From G963677085 sp963677085 (GTDB taxonomy: Bacteria > Planctomycetota > Planctomycetia > Pirellulales > Thermoguttaceae), in the NCBI GenBank assembly GCA_963677085.2, contig CAXXFH010000004.1:4836001-4900000 (forward strand): a stretch of 64,000 nt of DNA, in the 5' to 3' direction. Position numbers and translations under genes: made by a program. Below are positions 25,311 to 34,966 of this stretch, in pieces. Under the pieces are notes generated by a model that saw only the letters and a list, made by a program, of their open reading frames with translations, was not told the origin of the DNA and searched no databases. The stretch's first letter is position 1. Every line of letters starts with the position of its first letter.

Positions 25311-25424
25311 CCCAAAACCCCTTTAGTTCAACTCAAGGCGGCCAAAGGCAACAGGTTTTCGGCACGATGCCGGAAAGCCATTGTCCCTAGACCTTCGTTT
25401 CCATCTCTAGAAAAATCCGTTTCC

Positions 25425-27239
25425 TCAAAACTCCAAACGCCGAAAGGCACGGAATCCCATTTGCAGCGGCAAGATGGTGGCCAGTAGCCCGAGCACTACG
25501 CACCCGGCATTGCCTACCCAAAGCCACACCTGTAACCACCAAAGCAGGGCCGTTTCGTCGGCATTGGGGAGGATGCGCGCAGCGGTCGAACTCTCGGCGG
25601 CCAGGTAGAAGTGATAAGGCAGCGCGGTCAACAGTACCACGATAAGGATATACAGGGTGCTGACCACTAGATTCAGCGTTCCCCCGAATCCGGCCGCGAT
25701 CCGCGCCGGCGACGTTTCTCGCAAGTTGGGCAGCCGTGCGCCCAGCCCCACAGCGATGCCCGCCAACCCGACACACAGGATGACACACGTCAGTTGATGG
25801 CTAAGCATAACCGTTGTATTGACGTGCAGCATGACATCGCTCAGCATGATCAACAGCGAGCAGGGAATGATAGAGCCTCCGGCGGCAAACAAAAACTTAC
25901 TCCAAAGGATCGTTTCGCGACGTACGGGCAAAAGCCCTAGCAGCCAGAACCGCTGACTCTCCAGGCTGATCATCGGGAAAACGAATCGGGTGGTGAAGGT
26001 CGACATCAGCAGGCCCACGACCGAGAGGTTCAAGAAGCTGATCATGTTGACCCAACCGATGTAACGGTCGTTGTAGTCGAACTGCCGGATATTCACAAAA
26101 TACAGGGCCAACAGACCGAAGAAAATAAGGAACTGAGACCACTGCACGGGATCGCGACGGAAGAGACGGAAGTCTTTGGTCAACAGCAGCCGAATCTGAT
26201 GCGGAAAGGGGCTGACTGCCCAACGAGCGAATCGTTCGACCCAGGCCGTTCGATCGACACGACGCCCAACCGGCCGCCCGTAGAGTACGTTGTAGGCCTT
26301 ACGGTAATAACACCCAGCGATCCAAATGGCCAACTGGCGAATGAACAGGGCGTTGGCGACCAGCAAGGTGAGAAAGAGTACGGCATCGGACCATACCTCA
26401 CGGGCGGCTTGAAGGAGTCCGGAGCTTATCCACCAGCTTGGCAGCAATCGTTGTTCGGAGAATTTGAGCCGGGCGAGCATGTCGCGGAACCAACTGGGGG
26501 TTAAAATGTCGCTTTCCGGGCCGGTAATGGTCGTCCAGGTGTACCAGACGGCGACTATCAACAACAACGCGCCGGCAATCACCACGGCCTTGAGCCGATA
26601 TTGCGGCACATGACGCACAATGGTGAGACAGAGAATGGCGCCCAATCCCGCGGGAATATACACGAAGGCCACCAGGAAAGCCGGCATAATGGGGTAATAG
26701 TACCACGGTGCTTCGGTCGAGATTCCGAACGCCAGCAGCATGGGACTTCCCAGCAGCAGAAATCCCCAACTGCTTAGCAGTACGGCTTCCTGGAATTTAT
26801 GCAAAAACACGCGCTGCGTGCGCACGGGACTGCTAAGCAAAAACGCGATCTCCCGCGACCTAAATAGCGAGCCGTAAAGGATAATGCCTGAAGAAAAAAT
26901 CAGCATCACCATCAGTGCGCCAAAGAACATGCAAAAGACGATGCGCACCATGTCGTCGTGAGTTCGTTGGTCCTGGATGCCGGTTTTCAGGAAATCGAAC
27001 CCGTGGCAGAACATGACGAACAGACCGATCCACAGAAAGAGCCCCAACACGGTGACCAACCCGATGCGAAAGCGCATCTGAACCAGCGCCTGCCGAATGG
27101 TTGCCACGGCCAGGCGACGCCGGACGCGCCAAAAAGCCCGGGCCTCGGCTTCCATCGAGAGAAGATCCTCGGCCGGCGCGGCGGAGGAGTCTCCGGCGTA
27201 CAGTCCAAGGGGCGGGGTCGACGACAGTTCTTGGCTCAC
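25425..27239 (-). CDS. ABC-2 type transporter permease, 604 aa
   Basis: An integral membrane exporter subunit with many hydrophobic segments, for example FRIGLVTVLGLFLWIGLFVMF, IIPCSLLIMLSDVMLHV and LNLVVSTLYILIVVLLTAL. An amphipathic arm with FRSREIAFLLSSPVRTQRVF resembles the conserved EKE/coupling region of exporter permeases. It begins 28 bases after the ATPase gene on the same strand, so they form one transporter. The cargo is unknown. Confidence 0.85.
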   Translation of the reverse strand: MSQELSSTPPLGLYAGDSSAAPAEDLLSMEAEARAFWRVRRRLAVATIRQALVQMRFRIGLVTVLGLFLWIGLFVMFCHGFDFLKTGIQDQRTHDDMVRIVFCMFFGALMVMLIFSSGIILYGSLFRSREIAFLLSSPVRTQRVFLHKFQEAVLLSSWGFLLLGSPMLLAFGISTEAPWYYYPIMPAFLVAFVYIPAGLGAILCLTIVRHVPQYRLKAVVIAGALLLIVAVWYTWTTITGPESDILTPSWFRDMLARLKFSEQRLLPSWWISSGLLQAAREVWSDAVLFLTLLVANALFIRQLAIWIAGCYYRKAYNVLYGRPVGRRVDRTAWVERFARWAVSPFPHQIRLLLTKDFRLFRRDPVQWSQFLIFFGLLALYFVNIRQFDYNDRYIGWVNMISFLNLSVVGLLMSTFTTRFVFPMISLESQRFWLLGLLPVRRETILWSKFLFAAGGSIIPCSLLIMLSDVMLHVNTTVMLSHQLTCVILCVGLAGIAVGLGARLPNLRETSPARIAAGFGGTLNLVVSTLYILIVVLLTALPYHFYLAAESSTAARILPNADETALLWWLQVWLWVGNAGCVVLGLLATILPLQMGFRAFRRLEF

Positions 27240-27266
27240 GATTCGCTTGTGCCGTCAAGCGGCAGT

Positions 27267-28031
27267 TTAGGGCGTGTAGGAGTCTTCGCTTTCTGCGTTG
27301 TCTTCTTCGGCTTCTTCGGTCAGTTGCAGGAAGAGGGCCTCGAGCGAGGTGTGGTGAGAGGCCAACTCTTGCTGTAACTGTTGAACGGTGCCCAGAAAAT
27401 GGAGCTGTCCGTGGTTGACAATGCCAATGCGATCGGCGATTTCTTCGGCCACCGACAGCGTATGGGTCGACATGAAAACGATCGTGCCGCACTTGGCACG
27501 CTGTTGCAGGAGATCTTTCACAAGGCGGACGGTGCGCGGGTCGAGGCCGACCATGGGTTCGTCGATGACCAGCACCGCCGGGTGATGCAACAGGGCCGAA
27601 GCAAACACGAGTCGCTGCTTCATGCCGTGAGAATAAGTTTCGGCCAGATCGTTGATAAACGCTTCGAGATGAAAATTTTCCGTTTGTTCGGCGATTCGCT
27701 CTTCGATGGTGTCGCGGTCCAATCCCCGAATTTCCGCGACAAATTCGAGGAACTCTCGCCCGGTAAGTTTGTCGTAGAGGAACGGCTGATCGGGCACGTA
27801 ACCAATGCAGCGTGTCGCCAGGCGGGGAGTGCGAACCAGATTGTGTCCACAAACACGGACTTCGCCCGCGTCGGGACGTAGCAGGCCGACCAGCATCTTG
27901 ATCGTCGTGGTCTTGCCTGCTCCGTTGGGGCCCAGCAGGGCGAACAGTTCACCCGGTTGGACCGTGAGTTGCAGGCCGTCGACAGCGACTTTGGTCCCGT
28001 AGCTCCGGGTGACTTTTTGAAATTCAATCAT
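27267..28031 (-). CDS. ABC transporter ATP-binding protein, 254 aa
   Basis: The nucleotide-binding subunit of the exporter whose permease follows. Walker A is GPNGAGKTTTIKML; the signature region is TYSHGMKQRL, a degenerate LSGGQ. Walker B is AVLVIDEPMVGLDP with the catalytic Glu; the H-loop His lies in FMSTHTLSV. ATG 28031 (MIEFQKVTRSYG) matches the family start; the open frame 44 codons upstream is not protein-like. The C-terminal 20 residues are acidic. Confidence 0.92.
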   Translation of the reverse strand: MIEFQKVTRSYGTKVAVDGLQLTVQPGELFALLGPNGAGKTTTIKMLVGLLRPDAGEVRVCGHNLVRTPRLATRCIGYVPDQPFLYDKLTGREFLEFVAEIRGLDRDTIEERIAEQTENFHLEAFINDLAETYSHGMKQRLVFASALLHHPAVLVIDEPMVGLDPRTVRLVKDLLQQRAKCGTIVFMSTHTLSVAEEIADRIGIVNHGQLHFLGTVQQLQQELASHHTSLEALFLQLTEEAEEDNAESEDSYTP

Positions 28032-28272
28032 GCGACCGCCAACCGGTAACGCAACGTTCCGGTGCTTGGCGAAGACCGTCAAGGCCGCAGCCCGAGTGTC
28101 TTCGCCAAGTTCCGAGTTGCGGAGATTGCCTATCTCTGTTTTTCCAATGCCTGCGAAACGCAACCGCCTGACCTCAGAGAGTCGCTATGCAGACATCAAT
28201 GGGTGCCAGTAGTACGAACGCAATTGTAGACGAACTTGCCCGCTTCGAACGTCATGGCGCATCATCTGCCGC

Positions 28273-29409
28273 TTATTCTGTAATGGTCGCTTTCGCGATT
28301 GCCGGTGTTCCTGGCTCGACCGGCTCGTCGGTTTCTTGTTCCTGTTCGGCTTGTTCGCGCTGTTCTTCAATAATAGCTTTAACCCAAGGGGTCTCGGCTT
28401 TGGGCCAGGGGGGCAACTGCTCGATGCCGTCCCTCCAACGGCGACGGCCACGCCAACCGGGGTGATGCCGGCGAGGGCCTCGCGGAAAGCCACCTCGCCA
28501 GTGCTCGCGTCCCGGCTCTCGGCGGTAGCGGTCGGAATCGATCTGCTGCATCACGGCAACCGCTTTTTCGTCCGAAAGTCGCTCAAACGACATGACGGAA
28601 TCGAGGAGCATCACTTCCTGTCGCAAGACGGTGCCGTCGGGTCGCACCCAAAGGCGGCCACGCGGTTGGTCGTCCTTGCCCAGACGAAAACCGGGATCGG
28701 TACGATAAACGACCAACCAGACATCTTCCGCGGTGCCCTCGAAAACAATGGTATCCAACTCCTCCACGGCGGCGTGAAGCACCTCCATCGGGTGGTTTGG
28801 CGGGCGCAGGGGGCTATAGACGGGCACGGTCCAGGTTTGGCCCTTCCGCAGCCCAGGTAACCTCGGCTGAGGCGAAAGGGCGTCGGACAAGAGGGCGTCG
28901 GGCGGCAGATAGGCTTCCGTGGTGTAGGAAAAGCCGCCGGACCGGACTGCCAAGCTCAATTGGGTGTCTTCGACCGTTCCCCGCAGGCGAATCACGTTAT
29001 TGAACTTATCCACCTGAACCGCCGAGTCGAATCGCACGAGTCGGCCGAGCGAGTCGATCGTCAGCGTGCTGTTGACGTCCATCTGCATGTCGGGAATGGG
29101 AAGTTGGATCAGTCTCCCCAGTCCCCCGGTGAGGTCCTGTAGCGGGATTTCGTCGAAATGCACGCGGCTGCGGACCTCGGTCAGATGGTTGGCCATGGGC
29201 ACCGTGCGGCTCAACGCCCAGCCCAAGGAACGCCCGTTGAAGGTCATCTGCCATCCCACCGGCAGATCACGCTGTTTTGTCTCGATAATTGTGCTGTAGC
29301 TTGGCGGTTCGCCCACCAGTAGTGAGGGCAGTACCTTGGCGACAACCAGCCAGGTCATCGTCGACAACCACAACCCTACCACCGCGATGTTAAACCAGCG
29401 ACTGTACAT
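28273..29409 (-). CDS. membrane-anchored protein of unknown function, 378 aa
   Basis: An N-terminal membrane anchor (FNIAVVGLWLSTMTWLVVA) is followed by an extracytoplasmic beta-rich domain (WQMTFNGRSLGWALSRTVP, VDVNSTLTIDSLGRLVRFDS-like strands) and a C-terminal Arg/Gly/Pro then Glu/Gln-rich tail (RGGFPRGPRRHHPGWRGRRR; QEQETDEPVEPGTP). It is the gene upstream of the ABC exporter, about 240 bases away, same strand. A role with the exporter is possible. I do not recognise a family. Confidence 0.75.
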   Translation of the reverse strand: MYSRWFNIAVVGLWLSTMTWLVVAKVLPSLLVGEPPSYSTIIETKQRDLPVGWQMTFNGRSLGWALSRTVPMANHLTEVRSRVHFDEIPLQDLTGGLGRLIQLPIPDMQMDVNSTLTIDSLGRLVRFDSAVQVDKFNNVIRLRGTVEDTQLSLAVRSGGFSYTTEAYLPPDALLSDALSPQPRLPGLRKGQTWTVPVYSPLRPPNHPMEVLHAAVEELDTIVFEGTAEDVWLVVYRTDPGFRLGKDDQPRGRLWVRPDGTVLRQEVMLLDSVMSFERLSDEKAVAVMQQIDSDRYRREPGREHWRGGFPRGPRRHHPGWRGRRRWRDGIEQLPPWPKAETPWVKAIIEEQREQAEQEQETDEPVEPGTPAIAKATITE

Positions 29410-30114
29410 TTACCCAACCAACGCAAGAATTGTATTGCAGGCAGCGAAGACGCAAGCCATTACCATTGTTGGGGTTCCAGGTGACAATTTGATGTCTGGG
29501 CATTAATTGGAGCGGCCGTGCTGAGCCGGGCAAATGATTTTCCGAGCTCCCGTTAGTCGCCCCGTTCTGCTCGCTATGCCAATAATGAAGGATTGCCAGA
29601 GAAACCACCGAAAGAGCGTTTTTCCTCGGGGGGGGGAAACCTTTGGGGCCCCTCACTGGGATCTCGGCACTAATAGTATGGAACAAACAACGAGTCCGTG
29701 AGTTCCGCTACGAACCATTATCAAGTGTTTGGGCGATGCCACTCCCGGGCAGCCCGTACTTCGCTTATTTCCATTGATACCGCGATTGCCGATGGCGGGT
29801 AGTGCCCCCCCCCGGTAAATGGCGGCGACTAGGTTCCGGGCTAGCCGTCGACTGATTGAAAATCGGTTGCCCGATGATCAGATATTCTAACAACGAGTTC
29901 CGTCTAATGGAAACACTCTGCCCCCCAATTTTCACCGTCTTGCAGAGATGTAACAGAAACGAGGTTGCACGAAACGGCCATTCTGCGGAAGATACGCAAC
30001 ACGGGGGCTGACATTTTTGACCTGAAAAAGTTTGTCCAGACGCACTTCGGCCGGTGGTCGATGGGGCGCAGGTGCGTTTTCGGAAGCTTGGAAACAAAAC
30101 TTGGAGGCACGACA
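29410..30114. other. intergenic region
   Basis: About 700 bases between divergent genes with no supported gene or RNA. It contains low-complexity runs (GGGGGGGG near 29630, CCCCCCC near 29808). GGAGG lies before the GTG start at 30115. Confidence 0.5.
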
Positions 30115-30828
30115 GTGAAGGTCTATCGACGGGGGTTTACGGCGGCACTGGTCCTTGGGGTTATCACTCTGGTGCTGGGTTGCGGAGGGCAAACCCAGGA
30201 CGATTCACCGAAAACGCCAGCAGACGTTGAGCAAGGCGGAGCGGAACAGTCGACCGCGGCGCCCGATTCCGACGCGTCTACATCGGCCGCCGCCCAGCCG
30301 GCTGGCGATCCTTTGCACCCTCAGGTCGCGTTGGAAACCAGCATGGGGAATATCACGATCAAACTCGATAGCGAGAACGCGCCGTTGACCGTGGAGAACT
30401 TCCTCGACTATGTCGATGCCGGCCACTACGACGGCACGATTTTCCACGAAGTGATTCAGGACGCACCGAAGTTGATCATCGGCGGCGGCTACACGGACGA
30501 CATGACAGAGAAGCCGGCCCGCACTCCCATTCGCAATGAAGCCCACAATGGCCTAAGCAATGTGCGAGGCACCGTGGCCATGGCACGCAAGGCGGAAGCC
30601 ATCGACAGTGCGACGTGTGTGTTCTTCATCAACGTCAACGACAATTCCAAGGCCCTCGACCACACCGACCGAACCCTGGGCGGCTACGGCTACTGCGTGT
30701 TCGGCGAAGTGACTCAAGGGATGGACGTGGTCGACCGAATTGCCGGTGTGAAAACCCACGATACCGAGCAGTTTGAGAATTTGCCGGAGCAAACGGTACT
30801 GATCCGCAAGGCCACTCGCGTGAAATAG
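30115..30828 (+). CDS. cyclophilin-type peptidyl-prolyl isomerase lipoprotein, 237 aa
   Basis: It speeds cis-trans isomerisation of proline bonds outside the cytoplasm. GTG 30115 (VKVYRRGFTAALV...VLGC) follows TTGGAGGC and gives a lipoprotein signal with Cys; the reading frame upstream is not protein-like. A low-complexity linker (DASTSAAAQPAGD) precedes the cyclophilin fold: VALETSMGNITIKLDSENAP, VENFLDYVDAGHYDGTIFHEVI, RGTVAMARKAEAIDSATCVFFINV and YGYCVFGEVTQGMDVVDRI. The FHEVI in place of FHRVI lacks the catalytic Arg, as in bacterial PpiA-like variants, so activity may be reduced. Confidence 0.9.
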   Translation: MKVYRRGFTAALVLGVITLVLGCGGQTQDDSPKTPADVEQGGAEQSTAAPDSDASTSAAAQPAGDPLHPQVALETSMGNITIKLDSENAPLTVENFLDYVDAGHYDGTIFHEVIQDAPKLIIGGGYTDDMTEKPARTPIRNEAHNGLSNVRGTVAMARKAEAIDSATCVFFINVNDNSKALDHTDRTLGGYGYCVFGEVTQGMDVVDRIAGVKTHDTEQFENLPEQTVLIRKATRVK

Positions 30829-30871
30829 CCGGTGGGGTCACATGATCCTGAAGCGACCATGCCTTGATCGC

Positions 30872-31567
30872 CTAGCTCCCGCTCCCAACCTCCAACGCCT
30901 TTGCAGCCTGTTTGTAGCTCTTCTGAAGCCGTTTCAGGAGCATGTCGGCCGTGTAAATTCGGCCGGTTGGCTTGTTGAAGTCGGCGGCGCCGCGCGACTT
31001 CGAAAGTTGACGTCCCATCTTGGCGCCGTCCTTGGTGTCGGCGAAGTAGGTAATCACGTCTGCCCCCTTAGGGCCGCGACCGATCAATGTTGCGACCGTT
31101 TGTTTGCCGCGGGGGAGATGGGTCATTCGCTCCAAGCGATCGTAGGCATGGGGAGTTCCGGAAATCTCGCGCATGAACTTCAGCCCCTCGGGCGTACGAA
31201 GTTGTTGCACGATGAAATCGCTTTCCGTGGGCACACTCTCCAAGATCTCCTTGGCATCGGTTACCGTCCAGCCTTGGTGTGCTAATAGCTGGAAAACTGG
31301 AGCGACTTCACCTTGCGTGAGCAGATCGCCCGGTTCGTAGCCACGCATGCCGGCGAAATGTTTTAGCACTGTTTTTTTGACTTCGGCGAAAGATAGCAAC
31401 GCGGTTGCGCCATCCTTCGAGGTGACCGGCTGCGCGGCTGTCTGCACTGGCTGATCGGCCGACGCCGGAGTTTCGCTACCGGAGATGACTTCCGACGCGG
31501 CGAAGCAACAGATTGCCGTCAGGGTAACCAGGCCGGTTAATAGCAGTTGGATCAAGATGTGTTTCAT
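30872..31567 (-). CDS. exported protein of unknown function, 231 aa
   Basis: ATG 31567 (MKHILIQLLLTGLVTLTAICCFAAS) gives a clean signal peptide; longer open sequence upstream is not protein-like. The mature part has a Ser/Thr/Ala/Pro-rich start then a helical domain (AEVKKTVLKHFAGMRGYEPG...FQLLAHQGWTVTDAKEIL). ATLIGRGPKGADVITYF and a basic C-terminus follow. It is convergent with the cyclophilin gene. I do not recognise the family. Confidence 0.65.
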   Translation of the reverse strand: MKHILIQLLLTGLVTLTAICCFAASEVISGSETPASADQPVQTAAQPVTSKDGATALLSFAEVKKTVLKHFAGMRGYEPGDLLTQGEVAPVFQLLAHQGWTVTDAKEILESVPTESDFIVQQLRTPEGLKFMREISGTPHAYDRLERMTHLPRGKQTVATLIGRGPKGADVITYFADTKDGAKMGRQLSKSRGAADFNKPTGRIYTADMLLKRLQKSYKQAAKALEVGSGS

Positions 31568-32320
31568 GAGATAGCCGATGGACATCCGATTGGCTGCGGT
31601 TCCGGCACTCGTGGGACGATTGGGCCGATAGCGGGCACCAACGGTGCGTACGGAAGGCCGAAGCGTGGTTTGGGGTGAGTTTGGCATCCGAGAGATCTCC
31701 CTCGTGCTTGATCCAGTTTGCGACCACGCATCTCGTGAACAAGCACGTGCGTGATTTCCTGGGAGACAATCACGCAGCAACGCGCAGTCGGGGGTGGGGA
31801 CTGGTATTCGGTGGGTGGATCGACCGGCGGCTTACCGCAGCAAAACGTGTGCGGTTACCGTTTATCATCGGCCATGGTCCATGTGCCACGGCACTGAAAG
31901 TATAGGTTGCCCCCGGCGCGCGCCGAGTGCGGAGAAGCTGCTTACCCGGACGCAAAGGCGACCTGCGGAGTGGCGGCTGCGTAATGCGTCGTAAATGCAA
32001 TAACAGCAGTGGGTTGCGATGTCTGTGCGAGGCGGCTTTTTGGCGCCGGCATCCTCGATTTGCCGGACGAACGGTTTCTACCACATTCGGCTATCGAGAA
32101 ATGCCTACGGGCAGAGGCAAACACTGGCTGGGCGCTCGCACGCCGAAAACCCCCTGTATTGCGTTGCCCCTGTGTTTTAATATCCCCTCGTTGGCTGCGC
32201 TGTCTATGCAGCCCTCCAGATGCCGGGGTGAAAGATAATATCCATGGTTGACATATTCCCATTCTCCGCTACCATATGCGAGTATTGACGGATGGTCGCT
32301 TGGTTGCAGGAGGTGCCGCG
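31568..32320. other. intergenic region
   Basis: About 750 bases without a supported gene on either strand. I see no repeat copies or stable hairpins here. GGAGG precedes the start at 32321. Confidence 0.45.
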
Positions 32321-32569
32321 ATGTCGAACTCCACTTACTTCTGTCAGGTATGCCCTACGTGTGGACGGCGGCTTCAGATTCGCGTGGAGTATCTGGGCAA
32401 GCGGGTCGTCTGCCAGCACTGCCAGGGGCAGTTCGTGGCGACCGATCCGGCGACACAGCGTTACGACACCGTTCACGGTGCCAGTAGCGATATCATGCGC
32501 CGTGCAGAAGAGCTGCTGCAGACGGTGACGGAACGTAAGCCGGAATCGCGAACGCCGTATCCTCGCTGA
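32321..32569 (+). CDS. zinc-ribbon protein, 82 aa
   Basis: ATG 32321 (MSNSTYFCQVCPTCGRRL) follows GCAGGAGG. Two CxxC knuckles (CPTC and CQHC, 24 residues apart) form a zinc ribbon like those at the start of planctomycete regulators and receptors. The remainder (FVATDPATQRYDTVHGASSDIMRRAEELL) is helical. Function is unknown; it may act as a small metal-binding adaptor. Confidence 0.75.
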   Translation: MSNSTYFCQVCPTCGRRLQIRVEYLGKRVVCQHCQGQFVATDPATQRYDTVHGASSDIMRRAEELLQTVTERKPESRTPYPR

Positions 32570-32656
32570 TGTCTCTTTCAGCGCTACCCATTGCGGGTAC
32601 AAGCTTTCTCGGAACGACGCGTTGGAAGTGCGCGCTGTACTGCCAGCTTTTATGAT

Positions 32657-32744
32657 CGTTGTTTTTTTGACAACGATTAGCGACCAACGGAAGCGGGGTT
32701 TTGTCAAGGATGCGGTAGTACCCGTTTGTTGGCGCCCTGTGCGC
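32657..32744. repeat. dispersed intergenic repeat family 2, copy 2
   Basis: Matches copy 1 through TTTTTTGACAACGATTAGCG, GGAAGC, GATGCGGTAG and CGTTTGTTGGCGCCCTG. Confidence 0.75.
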
Positions 32745-32889
32745 TAACGCAAGCCGACTGCTGCCGAACTTCACAGCCTCTTGTGGTCCGCCAATCGTGG
32801 ATTGGTGAATCGGATGCCAGTGGCGGCTTGTCCGCCACAGTCCAAGCAAGGGCAGGCAAGCTGCCCATGGCACCCGGCTTGGGTGATTG

Positions 32890-34014
32890 CTACCCGGCTT
32901 CTTTGCGAACCATCGGCGCCTCGACCGGCGTGACCGCGAAGTGCGGCGCCGGAATCACGCGCCGACGCGGTACACCCATTGGTCCCACCGGGCCGTCGAC
33001 CGAATCGTCCCAGGCGTGGGTGTGGATTTTAGCGAGAATCTCTTCGGCTACCACCAGCGCATCGCGGCCGGCAGCGCCCGAGACGCGAGGCGCACGTGGC
33101 GAGAGAATGGCGTCGACAAAGTCTTCGGCCTCCAGGGCCAAGGCGTCGACGGCTTCGAACTGTTCGGTCTCAAGCGGTAAATGCTCTTCGGTCAGGTGTT
33201 GTTTGTAGTACTCGACTTCGTCGGGCGACAGCGAATCGACGTCGAACTTCCGCCGCAGCAGGGTTTCGCTCGGTTGCACCACGTTGGTCGTACGGCTGGC
33301 GAAGTCGATGCCCGCGAACGCTCGCGTCGACCAGACGTGCATTCGCCGGCTGGGGTCGTAGCTAACGCGCGAGGCGCTCAGCGTGGCGATACAACCCGAC
33401 TCGAACTCCAAGCGGGCGTTGGCAACGTCTTCGTGACCGCCGAGTACCGAGAGCCCTAACGCTTCGACTCGCCTTAGTGGCGAACGAACCAGCGACAGGA
33501 CAAGGTCGATGTCGTGGATCATCAGGTCGAGGACCACACCGACATCGGTCGAACGAAAGGTGAAGCCGCTGCTCCGAACGGCCTCGATGTATTTCGGGCT
33601 TGGCGTGTGGGCCGTGGCCTTGACAAACGCGGGATTGAATCGTTCCACATGGCCCACTTGCAACACCAAGCCTTTGCGCTCCGCCAAGTCGACCAGGTCG
33701 TTGGCTTCCGCTCGGGTGGTGCAGATGGGCTTCTCGACCATCACGTGTACGCCTTCGCCGAGCAGGTCGCTCGCGATGGCGTGATGGAGTTTTGTGGGAG
33801 CGGCCACGACGGCCGCGTCGAGGGCTCGCTGTTCGAGCAGTTTTCGGTAGTCGGGCAGCGATTGGGTGTTGCACTGTTGGGCAACCCGATCTCGCTGTGC
33901 CGAATCGGGATCGACCACGGCAACCAGTTCCACCCGTTGATTGGCAGCGAGCTTTTGGGCGTGAAATCCCCCAAGACGTCCTGCTCCAACGACGGCAATT
34001 CGCAAAGGTTTCAT
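32890..34014 (-). CDS. Gfo/Idh/MocA oxidoreductase in lipid A cluster (GnnA-like?), 374 aa
   Basis: A cytoplasmic NAD(P)-dependent dehydrogenase: IAVVGAGRLGGFHAQKLA (Rossmann), VAVVDPDSAQRD, EKPICTTRAEANDLVDLAE (EKP motif Lys), VGHVERFNPAF and GVVLDLMIHDIDLVLSLV, the last a canonical IHDID motif. It starts 54 bases after lpxA on the same strand. In Acidithiobacillus and Leptospira, GnnA of this family oxidises the 3-OH of UDP-GlcNAc so that GnnB can install an amine for diamino lipid A. No GnnB-like aminotransferase is in this window, so the assignment is inference from position. Confidence 0.8.
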   Translation of the reverse strand: MKPLRIAVVGAGRLGGFHAQKLAANQRVELVAVVDPDSAQRDRVAQQCNTQSLPDYRKLLEQRALDAAVVAAPTKLHHAIASDLLGEGVHVMVEKPICTTRAEANDLVDLAERKGLVLQVGHVERFNPAFVKATAHTPSPKYIEAVRSSGFTFRSTDVGVVLDLMIHDIDLVLSLVRSPLRRVEALGLSVLGGHEDVANARLEFESGCIATLSASRVSYDPSRRMHVWSTRAFAGIDFASRTTNVVQPSETLLRRKFDVDSLSPDEVEYYKQHLTEEHLPLETEQFEAVDALALEAEDFVDAILSPRAPRVSGAAGRDALVVAEEILAKIHTHAWDDSVDGPVGPMGVPRRRVIPAPHFAVTPVEAPMVRKEAG

Positions 34015-34068
34015 ATGGTCGCTCTCTCGCGTTTTCGATCGGGTCGAGGGGAGAACCTGCAGGGGAGC

Positions 34069-34875
34069 TCAGGCTGCCATGCGGCGTTCGCGTCCCCGAC
34101 CGTGGGAACCTTCGTACTGGTGTTGCAGGAAGGTGAGTAATTGGTTGACCTGGGGCAGCATGAGGCCCTTGTTGCGCAGGATATCCCAGGCGTTATCCAA
34201 GCCCACCTTCGAGCGGAACAGCAAGCGATGGGCATCGGCCAGGGCGGAGATCACATCGGCCGGGAAATCATTCCGTCGCAGTCCAACGGCGTTGATGCAC
34301 CGTGGTCGGGCGGGTACGCCTTCGGCGAGCATAAACGGGGGCACATCCTGCCGGACTCCGCTTAACCCGCCCACGAACGCGTAACTGCCGATGGTCGAAT
34401 AGTGATGTACCGCTACGTTGCCGGAAAGCGATGCGTAGTCGTGCACATGAACATGGCCGCCGAGCAGCGTGTTGTTGGCGATGACAATGTGGCTGCCCAA
34501 CTTGCAGTCGTGGGCTACGTGACAGCAGGCCATCAGGAAATTGTGATCGCCAAGCCGCGTGACGCCGTTTTCCTTTTCCGACGCACGGTTGATCGTTACT
34601 CCTTCGCGAATCACGTTGTTGTCGCCCAGGATTACCCTGGTCTTCGCGCCGGCGTAGGTCACGTCTTGCGGGGCGCCGCCAATCACCACGTTGGGATAGA
34701 TTTCGTTGTCGCAGCCCAGGGCAACATCGCCCATCAAGGTAACGTTGTTGTGCAGGACCGTGTTTTGCCCGATCTTAGCGCGAGGGCCAACAACGCAAAA
34801 CGGCCCAACCTCGACGCCATCGTCGAGTTGGGCTCGGGGATCTACGGATGCGGTGGCGGCAACATGGGTTGCCAT
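34069..34875 (-). CDS. lpxA: UDP-N-acetylglucosamine acyltransferase LpxA, 268 aa
   Basis: Catalyses the first step of lipid A synthesis, transfer of a hydroxyacyl chain from ACP to UDP-GlcNAc. The left-handed beta-helix shows hexapeptide repeats (VAATASVDPRAQLDDG, ALGCDNEIYPNVVIGG, CKLGSHIVIANNTLLGG). The catalytic His region is MACCHVAHDCKLG. The C-terminal helical domain (ADAHRLLFRSKVG) follows. ATG 34875 is set by GGAGG at 34886-34890 with proper spacing; the open frame 13 codons upstream lacks one. It follows lpxC by 91 bases and precedes the oxidoreductase gene. Confidence 0.95.
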   Translation of the reverse strand: MATHVAATASVDPRAQLDDGVEVGPFCVVGPRAKIGQNTVLHNNVTLMGDVALGCDNEIYPNVVIGGAPQDVTYAGAKTRVILGDNNVIREGVTINRASEKENGVTRLGDHNFLMACCHVAHDCKLGSHIVIANNTLLGGHVHVHDYASLSGNVAVHHYSTIGSYAFVGGLSGVRQDVPPFMLAEGVPARPRCINAVGLRRNDFPADVISALADAHRLLFRSKVGLDNAWDILRNKGLMLPQVNQLLTFLQHQYEGSHGRGRERRMAA

Positions 34876-34966
34876 GAGACAGTTCCTCCGATTGCAGGTG
34901 GCGCTGTTGGCCACGCGAATTCATTATTGTGCCTTACCTAGTGAATGAATGGAGGGCGGCACCGAT